From assembly GCA_018813085.1 (NCBI GenBank), contig JAHJCI010000070.1, positions 1 through 5,668 of the forward strand: 5,668 nt of DNA. The letters are read 5' to 3'. The stretch comes from Candidatus Omnitrophota bacterium (GTDB lineage Bacteria > Omnitrophota > Gorgyraeia > Gygaellales > JAHJCI01). Positions 1 through 5,668 of this stretch are shown piece by piece (the stretch's first letter is position 1; each line of letters opens with the position of its first letter). A program made the translations under genes and the position numbers. The notes beneath the pieces were generated by a model. It saw only the letters and a program-made list of their open reading frames with translations, ran no database searches and was not told the DNA's origin.

Positions 1-450
1 GACTTTACACTTCCTGAAAAAATCCATAGCCATTTTATCGGGATAGCCGGCAGTTATCACCACCTCTTTAATGCCGGCATTTATAATCATTTTAGCGCAG
101 ATGATACAGGGATGATTGGTAACGTAAAGGATGCTTGATTTAATACTCACCCCGTGCAGCGAAGCCTGAATAATGGCATTCTGCTCTGCATGTAATCCGC
201 GGCAAAGCTCATGGCGATGGCCGGAGGGAATTTTTAAATCATCGCGCAGGCAGCCGATATCCAGGCAATGCTCCAGCCCCGAAGGCGCACCGTTATAGCC
301 GGTAGCGAGTATTTTTTTATCCTTTACCAGAACCGCCCCTACCCTGCGCCGCAGGCAGGTAGCTCGCTGGGAAACAAGCTTGGCCATCTGCAGGAAATAC
401 TCATCCCAGCTAGGGCGTTTATGCTTTTTTATAGTTTTTTTCTTAACCAT
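1..450 (-). CDS. comEB: dCMP deaminase (ComEB-like), C-terminus cut by the left window edge
   Basis: This zinc-dependent cytosolic enzyme deaminates dCMP to dUMP, the substrate for thymidylate synthase. I translated 150 codons from an ATG at 450 to the window edge with no stop. The deaminase signatures are clear: HAEQNAI at residues 87-93 (zinc ligand H87, proton-shuttle E89) and PCIIC at 114-118 (zinc ligands C115 and C118). Earlier motifs are RRRVGAVLV (34-42) and TGYNGAP (50-56); YPDKMA (136-141) lies near the expected C-terminus. Extra cysteines C62, C67 and C83 match the HC..GC and CRG.HAE pattern of dCMP deaminases rather than cytidine or tRNA-adenosine deaminases. The family is usually about 150-190 residues, so little is missing. 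The start overlaps the glyA stop by 8 bases and has only a poor Shine-Dalgarno sequence, so translational coupling to glyA is likely. The symbol follows the B. subtilis homologue; a competence role is not implied. Confidence 0.93.
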   Translation of the reverse strand, partial: MVKKKTIKKHKRPSWDEYFLQMAKLVSQRATCLRRRVGAVLVKDKKILATGYNGAPSGLEHCLDIGCLRDDLKIPSGHRHELCRGLHAEQNAIIQASLHGVSIKSSILYVTNHPCIICAKMIINAGIKEVVITAGYPDKMAMDFFRKCKV

Positions 451-1696
451 TATTTTTTAATTCCGGGTATAAAGGAAACTTGCCTGTTAAATCCAGGACT
501 TCTTTCTTTATCTTCGCCAGCTCTTGCGGATTATCGCGATTCTTCACTGCCCGGTCAATAAAATCAGCTATCAGGGCAATCTCTTTTTCTTTCATTCCAC
601 GCGTGGTAACCGCGGCAGTTCCCAGGCGGATACCGCTGGTTATCGAAGCGCTTAATTTATCAAAAGGAATCAGGTTTTTATTCACGGTAATATTGGCTTT
701 CTGCAGCAGTTCCTGCGCGAGCTTTCCGTTGATATTGCGAGAGCTTAAATCCACTAATAAAAGGTGCGTATCCGTGCCTCCGGAAATAATATCAAAACCT
801 TTATTTTTCAGGCTCTCACAAAACTGGCGGGCATTTTTTACTACCTGCTCCTGATAGGCTTTAAATTCTTTTGTCTTGGCTTCGGCAAAAGCCACTGCCT
901 TGGCGGCAATAACATGCATCAACGGCCCGCCCTGTATCCCGGGAAAAACCAGAGAATCCAGCTTGCGGGCAAATTTGTTTTTAGAAATAATAAAACCTCC
1001 CCGTGGGCCCCTAAGGGTTTTATGGGTTGTGGAACTGACAAAATCCGCAAATCCAACAGGCGAAGGATGAATGCCTGCGGCAACCAGCCCTGCAATATGC
1101 GCCATATCAACAAAAAGATAAGCACCCGCCTTATCAGAGATAGCGCGGAATCTTTTAAAATCAATTTCCCTGGAATAAGCCGAAGCGCCGGCAAGAATCA
1201 ATTTAGGCTTAAATTTAAGCGCCAATTTCTCTATTTCATCGTAATCAAGCATCTGCGTTTTTTTATTCACGCCGTAGGCAACCACATTATAAAACATACC
1301 CGAGTAATTATGCGGGTGCCCATGCGTTAAGTGCCCTCCGCAGGATAAATCCATGGCTAAAATTGTCTCTTTGAATTTCAATGCACAAAAGAAGACGGCC
1401 ATATTTGCCTGTGTTCCCGAGTGGGGCTGAACATTAACGTATTCAGCAGCAAAAAGATCCTTTGCCCGTTCTATCGCCAGTTGTTCTGCGTCGTCAACAA
1501 ACTCGCAACCCCCGTACCAGCGCCTCCGGGGATAACCTTCAGCGTATTTATTGGTTAATACCGAACCCTGGGCTTCTAAAACAGCCAGTGAAGCAAAGTT
1601 CTCCGAAGCAATCAGCTCCAGATTATCCTCCTGCCTGCTGATTTCATTGCGGATTACTCTATAAATCTGCGGATCGATATTTTTTAGATAACTCAA
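443..1696 (-). CDS. glyA: Serine hydroxymethyltransferase
   Basis: This PLP enzyme interconverts serine plus tetrahydrofolate with glycine plus 5,10-methylene-THF in the cytosol. At 417 residues it has the usual full bacterial length. Visible motifs: [10 protein letters not shown] (27-36), TNKYAEGYP (48-56), QPHSGTQAN (90-98), GGHLTHG (120-126, with the PLP-stacking histidine H122), VDMAHIAGL (196-204, with D197 and H200), and [13 protein letters not shown] (222-234), where K226 is the Schiff-base lysine. SGIRLGT (354-360) supplies the carboxylate-binding R357. The start is TTG: no in-frame ATG or GTG lies between it and the upstream in-frame TAG (1727-1729), the N-terminus aligns with the family, and a good AGAGGT lies 6 bases upstream. 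A slight oddity is RRRWYGG (57-63), where GKRYYGG is common. Its glycine is the substrate of PurD, encoded upstream, and its methylene-THF serves thymidylate synthesis together with the downstream dCMP deaminase. Confidence 0.97.
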   Translation of the reverse strand: MSYLKNIDPQIYRVIRNEISRQEDNLELIASENFASLAVLEAQGSVLTNKYAEGYPRRRWYGGCEFVDDAEQLAIERAKDLFAAEYVNVQPHSGTQANMAVFFCALKFKETILAMDLSCGGHLTHGHPHNYSGMFYNVVAYGVNKKTQMLDYDEIEKLALKFKPKLILAGASAYSREIDFKRFRAISDKAGAYLFVDMAHIAGLVAAGIHPSPVGFADFVSSTTHKTLRGPRGGFIISKNKFARKLDSLVFPGIQGGPLMHVIAAKAVAFAEAKTKEFKAYQEQVVKNARQFCESLKNKGFDIISGGTDTHLLLVDLSSRNINGKLAQELLQKANITVNKNLIPFDKLSASITSGIRLGTAAVTTRGMKEKEIALIADFIDRAVKNRDNPQELAKIKKEVLDLTGKFPLYPELKNNG

Positions 1697-1702
1697 CTCT
1701 CT

Positions 1703-1708
1703 ACCTCT
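1703..1708 (-). promoter_or_regulatory. Shine-Dalgarno sequence fixing the TTG start of glyA
   Basis: Read on the minus strand the site is AGAGGT, six bases before the TTG at 1694-1696. It is a better ribosome-binding site than those of most genes here. With no alternative in-frame ATG or GTG, it decides the start. The nearby ATG at 1711-1713 is out of frame with glyA. Confidence 0.75.
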
Positions 1709-1712
1709 TTCA

Positions 1713-1773
1713 TTAGCGATTAGTGCCTAGCGTTAAGTATCTCTTATACGCTACACGCTCTGCGCTATATGCT
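1713..1773. repeat. Inverted arrays of degenerate 7-bp units between rpiB and glyA
   Basis: On the plus strand three consecutive heptads, TTAGCGA (1713-1719), TTAGTGC (1720-1726) and CTAGCGT (1727-1733), share the core nTAGCGn. After a short spacer four heptads follow: ATACGCT (1746-1752), ACACGCT (1753-1759), CTGCGCT (1760-1766) and ATATGCT (1767-1773). They share the core CGCT, the reverse complement of AGCG. The two arrays are therefore inverted relative to each other. The right array covers the rpiB stop codon (1765-1767) and enters its last codons. I infer a degenerate short tandem repeat, comparable in unit length to the heptanucleotide STRR repeats of cyanobacteria. Its function is unknown. 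Confidence 0.7.
1728..1753 (-). other. Predicted RNA hairpin upstream of glyA
   Basis: The arms TAGCGTTAAG (1728-1737) and CTTATACGCTA (1743-1753) pair over 10 bp with one bulged base (1747) and a five-base loop (1738-1742). The structure lies in the rpiB–glyA gap, 19 bases before the glyA Shine-Dalgarno site. No T-run follows on the transcribed strand, so it does not look like an intrinsic terminator. It may act as an mRNA processing or stabilising element, or simply reflect the inverted heptad arrays that make it up. Confidence 0.6.
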
Positions 1774-2223
1774 TTTCTTGATATTTTTTTCTATAGACCT
1801 TATCTGATTAAGCCGACGCTTGTGCCGGCCGGCGCTGAATTTAGTCCTAAGCCAGGTTCCTGTTATGCGCTGAGCCAGGCTAGCATTAACAAAGGCCGCA
1901 CCCAGAGCCAGTATGTTGCTGTCATTATGCTCGCGGGATAACCTCGCGGTTTTGATGTTGTAGCAAAGCGTAGCGCGGATACCCGGCACTCTATTTGCGA
2001 CTATAGTATTACCTATGCCCGTATAACATATAAGTATTCCCCGCTTAAATCTGCCTGAAGATACCTGCTTAGCAAGTTTATAGGCAATTCCCGGATAATC
2101 ACAGCGCAAGCAGGAATAAGCGCCAATATCCTTAACCTTGAATCCAGATTTCAGAAGGTATGCCTTTAGTTTTTCTTTAAGCTTAAACCCGGCATGGTCG
2201 CTGCCAATGATGATTTTCTGCAT
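1765..2223 (-). CDS. rpiB: Ribose-5-phosphate isomerase B (RpiB/LacAB family)
   Basis: This enzyme interconverts ribulose 5-phosphate and ribose 5-phosphate, supplying ribose for PRPP and nucleotides. The 152 residues match the family's roughly 145-150. Visible motifs: GSDHAGFKLKE (7-17), DYPGIA (42-47), GILICYTGIGN (62-72), NRVPGIRATLC (77-87), ARLSREHNDSN (93-103) and GRHKRR (132-137). The catalytic cysteine is C66 and the ring-opening histidine is H99; R133 and R137 are phosphate-binding candidates. Residue 67 is Tyr where the family normally has Gly in the CGTG(I/V)G anion-hole loop, and N72 is also uncommon. Because the other catalytic residues are intact, I call it an active RpiB with a variant loop. 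The ATG start follows GGAG with a five-base spacer, 17 bases after the fused gene upstream. The last codons run into the heptad repeat. Confidence 0.95.
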   Translation of the reverse strand: MQKIIIGSDHAGFKLKEKLKAYLLKSGFKVKDIGAYSCLRCDYPGIAYKLAKQVSSGRFKRGILICYTGIGNTIVANRVPGIRATLCYNIKTARLSREHNDSNILALGAAFVNASLAQRITGTWLRTKFSAGRHKRRLNQIRSIEKNIKKSI

Positions 2224-2240
2224 ATTCTCTCCAATATTAA

Positions 2241-3311
2241 TCAGAGTATTTTTATTATTTGGTCTATCGCCTGTTTAATTACTGAAAATGTTTGCTGGTG
2301 AAACTCCGAAGAACGCCCGATAGGGTCTTCTATCTCCAGGAAACCGTCTTCTATATTGGCAAACTCCTTTAATAAGTAAAGCCTTTTCCTTGCCTGCGGG
2401 ACCATCTCTGCTATTCTTTGTTCATGTATTTTCTCCATCACCAGGATAATATCAGACTCTTTAATCGTCAAGCTATTTAGGCTAGAAGACCTGTGGTCCT
2501 GGGCATCAATGCCTTCTGCCTCTAAAACCTTTTTCGTCTCTGTGCTGGCTCCCAGCCCTGAAATGTTAATTGTCCCGGCAGATAAAACCTCAATATCCTC
2601 GCGGCCTTGATCAAGAAGCTTCTTCTTTAAATATGCCTGGGCCATTACCGAGCGGCAGGAGTTTCCGGTACAAACAAAGAATACGACTTTCCTGCCGGCA
2701 ACCTTATCGATTTCTTCCGCTTTAATAGCGCCCTGGCGTTGTATTTTATAAGGCGATTTTGTTAAATCAACTACCGAAGACTCGATGCCCAGGCGCGCTT
2801 TTCCGCCGTCTATGGCCAGGTCTACCTTATCGCCCAGGCCTTTGATTGCATCCTGGAAATTTACAGGTGCCGGCTCGCCCGAAAGGTTTGCAGAAGGACA
2901 AAATACGGGCGCTCCCAGGGCAGTAATTAATTTTAAGGCAATATTATTATCCGGCATGCGCAGCCCCACTGTTTCACCCTGCGGGGAAGATAAAACCAGG
3001 GTCAAGGGGCCGGGCCAGAACTTATCGATTAACTTAAAAGCAATCAAAGAAGGTTCCTGGGCAAAAATTTCCAGAGCATCTTTATCGTTTATAAGCAGAG
3101 AAAACGGCTTATCCTGGGGCCTTTTTTTTATTTTATAGAGCCGCTTAAGCGCATCCTTATTTCTCATATCAGCGGCAATGCCGTAAACGGTTTCAGTAGG
3201 TATAATCACAAGCCCGCCCCGGAGTAAAACATCGGCGGCTATCTTTATTTTATCTTCTTCCGGATACTGGGGATTAATCTCTAACGTTTTGGGCATCACA
3301 GCTTCTATCAT
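2241..3311 (-). CDS. Threonylcarbamoyl-AMP synthase (TsaC/YrdC) fused to a low-molecular-weight protein phosphatase
   Basis: This is a two-domain protein of 356 residues. Residues about 15-205 form a Sua5/YciO/YrdC domain: PTETVYGIAAD (38-48), KIKKRPQDKPF (60-70), FWPGPLTLVL (98-107), GLRMPD (116-121), PSANLSGEPAP (139-149) and IESSVVDL (176-183). This family makes threonylcarbamoyl-AMP from threonine, bicarbonate and ATP for the tRNA t6A modification. Residues about 207-356 form a low-molecular-weight phosphatase domain: the CX5R P-loop CTGNSCR (214-220), with nucleophile C214, and general acid D329 in DPIG. C214 and C219 are its only cysteines, which argues against an LMW arsenate reductase. 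No ATG, GTG or TTG lies in frame at the junction, so this is a true fusion rather than two genes. The total length resembles a two-domain Sua5, but the second half is the phosphatase. The start is uncertain: AGAGG directly abuts the first ATG, so GTG at codon 5 or ATG at codon 6 is possible. Confidence 0.93.
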   Translation of the reverse strand: MIEAVMPKTLEINPQYPEEDKIKIAADVLLRGGLVIIPTETVYGIAADMRNKDALKRLYKIKKRPQDKPFSLLINDKDALEIFAQEPSLIAFKLIDKFWPGPLTLVLSSPQGETVGLRMPDNNIALKLITALGAPVFCPSANLSGEPAPVNFQDAIKGLGDKVDLAIDGGKARLGIESSVVDLTKSPYKIQRQGAIKAEEIDKVAGRKVVFFVCTGNSCRSVMAQAYLKKKLLDQGREDIEVLSAGTINISGLGASTETKKVLEAEGIDAQDHRSSSLNSLTIKESDIILVMEKIHEQRIAEMVPQARKRLYLLKEFANIEDGFLEIEDPIGRSSEFHQQTFSVIKQAIDQIIKIL

Positions 3312-3341
3312 CCTCTGGCTGGAAACTATAGGCGGCTTATA

Positions 3342-3836
3342 CTATTTTCTTTTTGCCGAGCCTGCTAATTTTCTTTTATAAACAAGCAATGTTTTTGCTA
3401 TTTTTTTATCGCTAAGCGCAAGTATCTCAAGGGCGAGTATTGCGGCATTCTTGGCTCCGCCTTTACCGATTGCCATGCAGGCCACGGGAACACCCCCGGG
3501 CATCTGCACAATGGAAAGCAGCGAGTCAAGGCCTTTCAGGCTCCTGGTTTCTACAGGTATTCCGATTACCGGTAAAGTGCTCTGTGCGGCAATCACGCCG
3601 GGAAGAGCCGCTGCTTGCCCGGCAGCAGCAATAAATACCTTTACCCCTCCTGCTTGAGCCTTATCTACATAAGCAGCCAGTGCTTTGGGCTGCCGGTGCG
3701 CGGATAAAACATTCAATTCATAACGAACGCCGAACTCAGCAAGTATATCCAGGCAGGGCTTTACTGTTTCAGCATCTGATTTACTGCCCATGACTACGGC
3801 AACTACTGCTTTTTTTCTTTCTTTTTTATTTTTCAT
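3342..3836 (-). CDS. purE: 5-(carboxyamino)imidazole ribonucleotide mutase (PurE)
   Basis: PurE class I rearranges N5-CAIR to CAIR in de novo purine synthesis in the cytosol. At 164 residues the length is typical. Visible motifs: VVMGSKSD (14-21), SAHRQP (45-50, catalytic H47), [15 protein letters not shown] (70-84), IGIPVET (91-97) and [11 protein letters not shown] (108-118), followed by [11 protein letters not shown] (122-132). The last of these patterns is typical of class I. Two positions look unusual: A77 replaces the His of the common AAHLPG motif, and A22 follows SD where Trp is common. The N-terminus and C-terminus are lysine-rich. The start ATG shares the four bases ATGA with the purD stop, and GAAAGG lies seven bases upstream inside purD, so the two genes are probably translationally coupled. 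No purK is present here; it would be needed to make N5-CAIR if this acts as a normal class I enzyme. Confidence 0.95.
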   Translation of the reverse strand: MKNKKERKKAVVAVVMGSKSDAETVKPCLDILAEFGVRYELNVLSAHRQPKALAAYVDKAQAGGVKVFIAAAGQAAALPGVIAAQSTLPVIGIPVETRSLKGLDSLLSIVQMPGGVPVACMAIGKGGAKNAAILALEILALSDKKIAKTLLVYKRKLAGSAKRK

Positions 3837-5119
3837 GATAATGCCTTTCTTGCGATATCCTTTCGATAATGCATTCCCTGGAATTTAATTTTACCTACTG
3901 CCTGATACGTTTTTTCTATCGCTTCTTTAATATCCCTGCCTAAGCCGGTAACAGCCAAGACCCTGCCTGCGCTTGTTATATATTTTGAATCCTGATTTCC
4001 TGATTTTGTTCCGGAGTGAAAAACAACTACATCGGCCATCTTGCCTGCCTGCTCTAACCCCGATATTTCTTTGCCCTTTTCATAAGCGCCCGGGTAACCT
4101 CCTGAAGCGCAAACCACACAAACGCATGAGCGCTTATCCCAGTCTAATCCGCCGCGCTTTTTATAATCACTCAAGTTGCCGTTAATTACCGCTAACATGG
4201 TTTCCGCTAAGTCTGACTTAAGGCGCGGCAATATTGCCTGGGTTTCCGGGTCTCCGAAACGGACATTAAACTCTAATACCTTCGGGCCCTGAGCAGTAAC
4301 CATAATTCCCACATAGAGTATTCCTTTATATATAATTCCCTCGGCTGCCAGGCCTGTCAATGTGGGATAAATAATAGTTCTAAGAACCTGCTGGTTCAAT
4401 TCTTCTGTTACAAGCGGCGCCGGAGAATAAGCGCCCATGCCTCCGGTATTTGCGCCCCGGTCAAAATCATCGATGCGCTTATGGTCCTGGCTGGAGGCAA
4501 GCAGCAGTGCCTCTTGTGAATCAGCAAAGAGGATTATCGATGCCTCCTCTCCTACTAGGCAGTCTTCAATAATAACGTTCTTGCCCGCATCTGCGAACAC
4601 CTTTTGCTTCATTATAGAATCTATTGCCTGCTCTGCTTCTTGGACTGCTTGACATACAAATACCCCTTTACCAGCGGCAAGGCCGTCTGCCTTTACCACG
4701 CAAGGCATCTTTCTTTCTTTGAGGTGCTTCTTTGCTTTATCAAGGTTATCAAATACCAGGAATGCGGCAGTAGGTATGCCGTATTTCTTCATTAAATTCT
4801 TGGAGAAAACCTTGCTTGCCTCAAGCTCTGCTCCCTTTTTAACCGGGCCGAAGATAGGCAGGTTGTGTTTTTGGAATTCATCCACAATGCCCGAAGCAAG
4901 GCTCGATTCCGGCCCGACAACGGTTAAGCCAATCTTCTGCCTACGGGCAAAATCAAGCAGAGCGGGAATATCGTCGGATTTTATATCAACGCATTCGGCC
5001 TGCTGGGATATGCCTGCGTTACCCGGAGCGGCAAAAATCTTATCGGCAAGCTTAGACTGCGCTAACTTCCATACCAGTGCGTGCTCCCTGCCGCCTGAAC
5101 CGATAACTAGAACCTTCAT
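3833..5119 (-). CDS. purD: Phosphoribosylamine–glycine ligase (GAR synthetase)
   Basis: PurD joins glycine to 5-phosphoribosylamine using ATP, the second step of purine synthesis. At 428 residues it is full length (E. coli has 429). The N-terminal domain has [11 protein letters not shown] (5-15), APGNAG (31-36) and [14 protein letters not shown] (67-80). The ATP-grasp domain has [10 protein letters not shown] (98-107), [13 protein letters not shown] (141-153), GEEAS (190-194), [10 protein letters not shown] (211-220), [10 protein letters not shown] (224-233) and the metal-binding [13 protein letters not shown] (282-294). A C-terminal domain follows to about residue 420. One small departure is GANTGG where GPNTGG is usual (A223). 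The start is the only sensible ATG, 13 bases after the SPFH gene, with a weak AGAAG site. Its glycine substrate is the product of glyA, further down the same gene run. Confidence 0.97.
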   Translation of the reverse strand: MKVLVIGSGGREHALVWKLAQSKLADKIFAAPGNAGISQQAECVDIKSDDIPALLDFARRQKIGLTVVGPESSLASGIVDEFQKHNLPIFGPVKKGAELEASKVFSKNLMKKYGIPTAAFLVFDNLDKAKKHLKERKMPCVVKADGLAAGKGVFVCQAVQEAEQAIDSIMKQKVFADAGKNVIIEDCLVGEEASIILFADSQEALLLASSQDHKRIDDFDRGANTGGMGAYSPAPLVTEELNQQVLRTIIYPTLTGLAAEGIIYKGILYVGIMVTAQGPKVLEFNVRFGDPETQAILPRLKSDLAETMLAVINGNLSDYKKRGGLDWDKRSCVCVVCASGGYPGAYEKGKEISGLEQAGKMADVVVFHSGTKSGNQDSKYITSAGRVLAVTGLGRDIKEAIEKTYQAVGKIKFQGMHYRKDIARKALS

Positions 5120-5132
5120 TACTTCTATTTAC

Positions 5133-5668
5133 CTACTCTCTCTTTAAAGGTACTATACCTGCCATTTCCCCAACCACATTGATTAATTCTGTATTCGCGG
5201 GAATAACGACCTTAGCATTATCCTTAAGCGCGTTCTCTACTGTTTGAAGTTTTCTTAAAATCTGTGCATTGCCTATAAAATATTTCTCTGCTGCTTCATT
5301 TACCAGCCTAATTGCCTCAGCCTCACCCTCTGCCTCCAGAATCTTGGCTTGCTTTATGCCTTCTGCCTTCTTAATCTCTGCTCTCCTTGCTCCATCTGCA
5401 GTTGTCTCAGTAGCAGTAGCAAAATCAACAGCAGCAACCTTTTCATTTTCTGCCTTTACAACTTTATTCATAGTATCCTGGACATCCTTTGGCGGTTCAA
5501 TCTCCTTTAGCTCTGTTCTGACTATGTCTATACCCCAGCTTGCAGTTTCTGACCTAAGCGTCTTGTGTAATTCCTCGTTAATCTTGCCGCGTTCACTGTT
5601 AGCGGATTTCAAAGTTAGAGTACCGATAATATTCCTTAGAGTCGTCCTGGCCAAATTCACTATCTGCC
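5133..5668 (-). CDS. SPFH/Band 7 (stomatin/paraslipin-like) protein, C-terminal part, 5' end beyond the window
   Basis: This is the C-terminal portion of a membrane-associated SPFH-domain protein; homologues form oligomeric scaffolds at membranes. The reading frame stays open to the right edge. A GTG at 5658-5660 could be taken as a start, but it is an internal valine of the conserved QIVNLARTTLRNIIGTLTL stretch. Visible parts are the end of the SPFH domain (TTLRNIIG, then GIDIVRTELKEIEPPKD) and a long alanine-, glutamate- and lysine-rich helix. That helix includes EIKKAEGIKQAKILEAEGEAEA and should form the family's coiled coil. The tail NAKVVIPANTELINVV is typical of slipins; the final 15 or so residues have no clear motif. 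The N-terminal membrane anchor is not in view, so slipin, QmcA-like and HflC-like members cannot be separated with certainty. It precedes purD by 13 bases but has no obvious metabolic link to it. Confidence 0.88.
   Translation of the reverse strand, partial: QIVNLARTTLRNIIGTLTLKSANSERGKINEELHKTLRSETASWGIDIVRTELKEIEPPKDVQDTMNKVVKAENEKVAAVDFATATETTADGARRAEIKKAEGIKQAKILEAEGEAEAIRLVNEAAEKYFIGNAQILRKLQTVENALKDNAKVVIPANTELINVVGEMAGIVPLKRE

Noticed and set aside
339..362. GC-rich imperfect palindrome (CTACC…GGTAG, with CCTGCG/CGCAGG inside)
   Set aside because: It lies within the dCMP deaminase coding region, encoding the conserved Cys-Leu-Arg-Arg-Arg stretch; coding sequence explains it.
268..561. 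Plus-strand open frame of 97 codons across the dCMP deaminase–glyA junction
   Set aside because: It is antisense to two well-supported genes, and its composition shows no domain.
764..1330. Open frame of 188 codons on the plus strand opposite glyA
   Set aside because: It lies wholly within glyA, has no recognisable motif, and glyA on the other strand is unambiguous.
1693..1713. Six-codon leader frame (ATG at 1711-1713, TGA overlapping the glyA TTG)
   Set aside because: It has no ribosome-binding site of its own, and its codons coincide with the glyA Shine-Dalgarno sequence, so chance is the simpler explanation.
1743..1748. TATAAG as a -10 promoter box for glyA
   Set aside because: No TTGACA-like box lies at the right distance, and the motif is part of the hairpin arm.
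1728..1753. Hairpin as an intrinsic terminator after rpiB
   Set aside because: No run of T follows the stem on the transcribed strand, the stem is AU-rich in its upper half, and glyA follows closely in the same direction.
2241..2692. Phosphatase domain as an arsenate reductase
   Set aside because: Apart from the P-loop cysteines C214 and C219 it has no cysteines, so the redox pair needed by LMW arsenate reductases is absent.
3312..3341. Near-palindrome TATAAGCCGCCTATA between purE and the fusion gene
   Set aside because: The arms mismatch beyond four bases and the gap is only 30 bases; no operator or terminator can be supported.
4719..5147. Open frame of 142 codons on the plus strand opposite purD
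   Set aside because: It is antisense to a clear purD and has no family features.
5133..5660. Treating the SPFH frame as a complete gene starting at GTG 5660
   Set aside because: The frame stays open to the window edge and the GTG falls inside a conserved SPFH segment, so the true start is outside the window.

Overview
The window carries seven protein-coding genes, all on the minus strand and tightly packed. It reads as one stretch of a chromosomal housekeeping operon from a bacterium of moderate GC content. No phage, transposon, CRISPR, rRNA or tRNA signal was seen. The gene set and order, and a fused threonylcarbamoyl-AMP synthase / low-molecular-weight phosphatase, suggest an uncultured lineage of the Omnitrophota/PVC type. 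That assignment is inference from general familiarity and was not tested.

In transcription order (right to left) the genes are: the C-terminal part of an SPFH/stomatin-like protein (open at the right edge); purD; purE (4-base ATGA overlap with purD); a TsaC/YrdC–LMW-phosphatase fusion; rpiB; glyA; and a dCMP deaminase that overlaps the end of glyA by 8 bases and runs off the left edge close to its expected C-terminus. Gaps are 13, 30, 17 and 68 bases where genes do not overlap. Only the 68-base rpiB–glyA gap holds visible extra structure: two arrays of degenerate 7-base units in opposite orientation, which fold into a 10-bp hairpin just upstream of glyA. No convincing promoter, intrinsic terminator or purine riboswitch was seen.

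The genes fit one theme, supply of nucleotide precursors. RpiB makes ribose 5-phosphate for PRPP. GlyA makes glycine, which PurD consumes, and methylene-THF for purine and thymidylate synthesis. PurD and PurE are purine-pathway steps. dCMP deaminase makes dUMP, the substrate that thymidylate synthase methylates with GlyA's one-carbon unit. The TsaC–phosphatase–RpiB–GlyA order recalls the Bacillus subtilis ywlC–ywlE–ywlF–glyA neighbourhood, here with the first two genes fused.

No wholly new system was found. The points most worth a second look are the gene fusion with its YwlE-like active-site loop, the inverted heptad array, and unusual residues at conserved active-site positions of RpiB (Tyr67) and PurE (Ala77).
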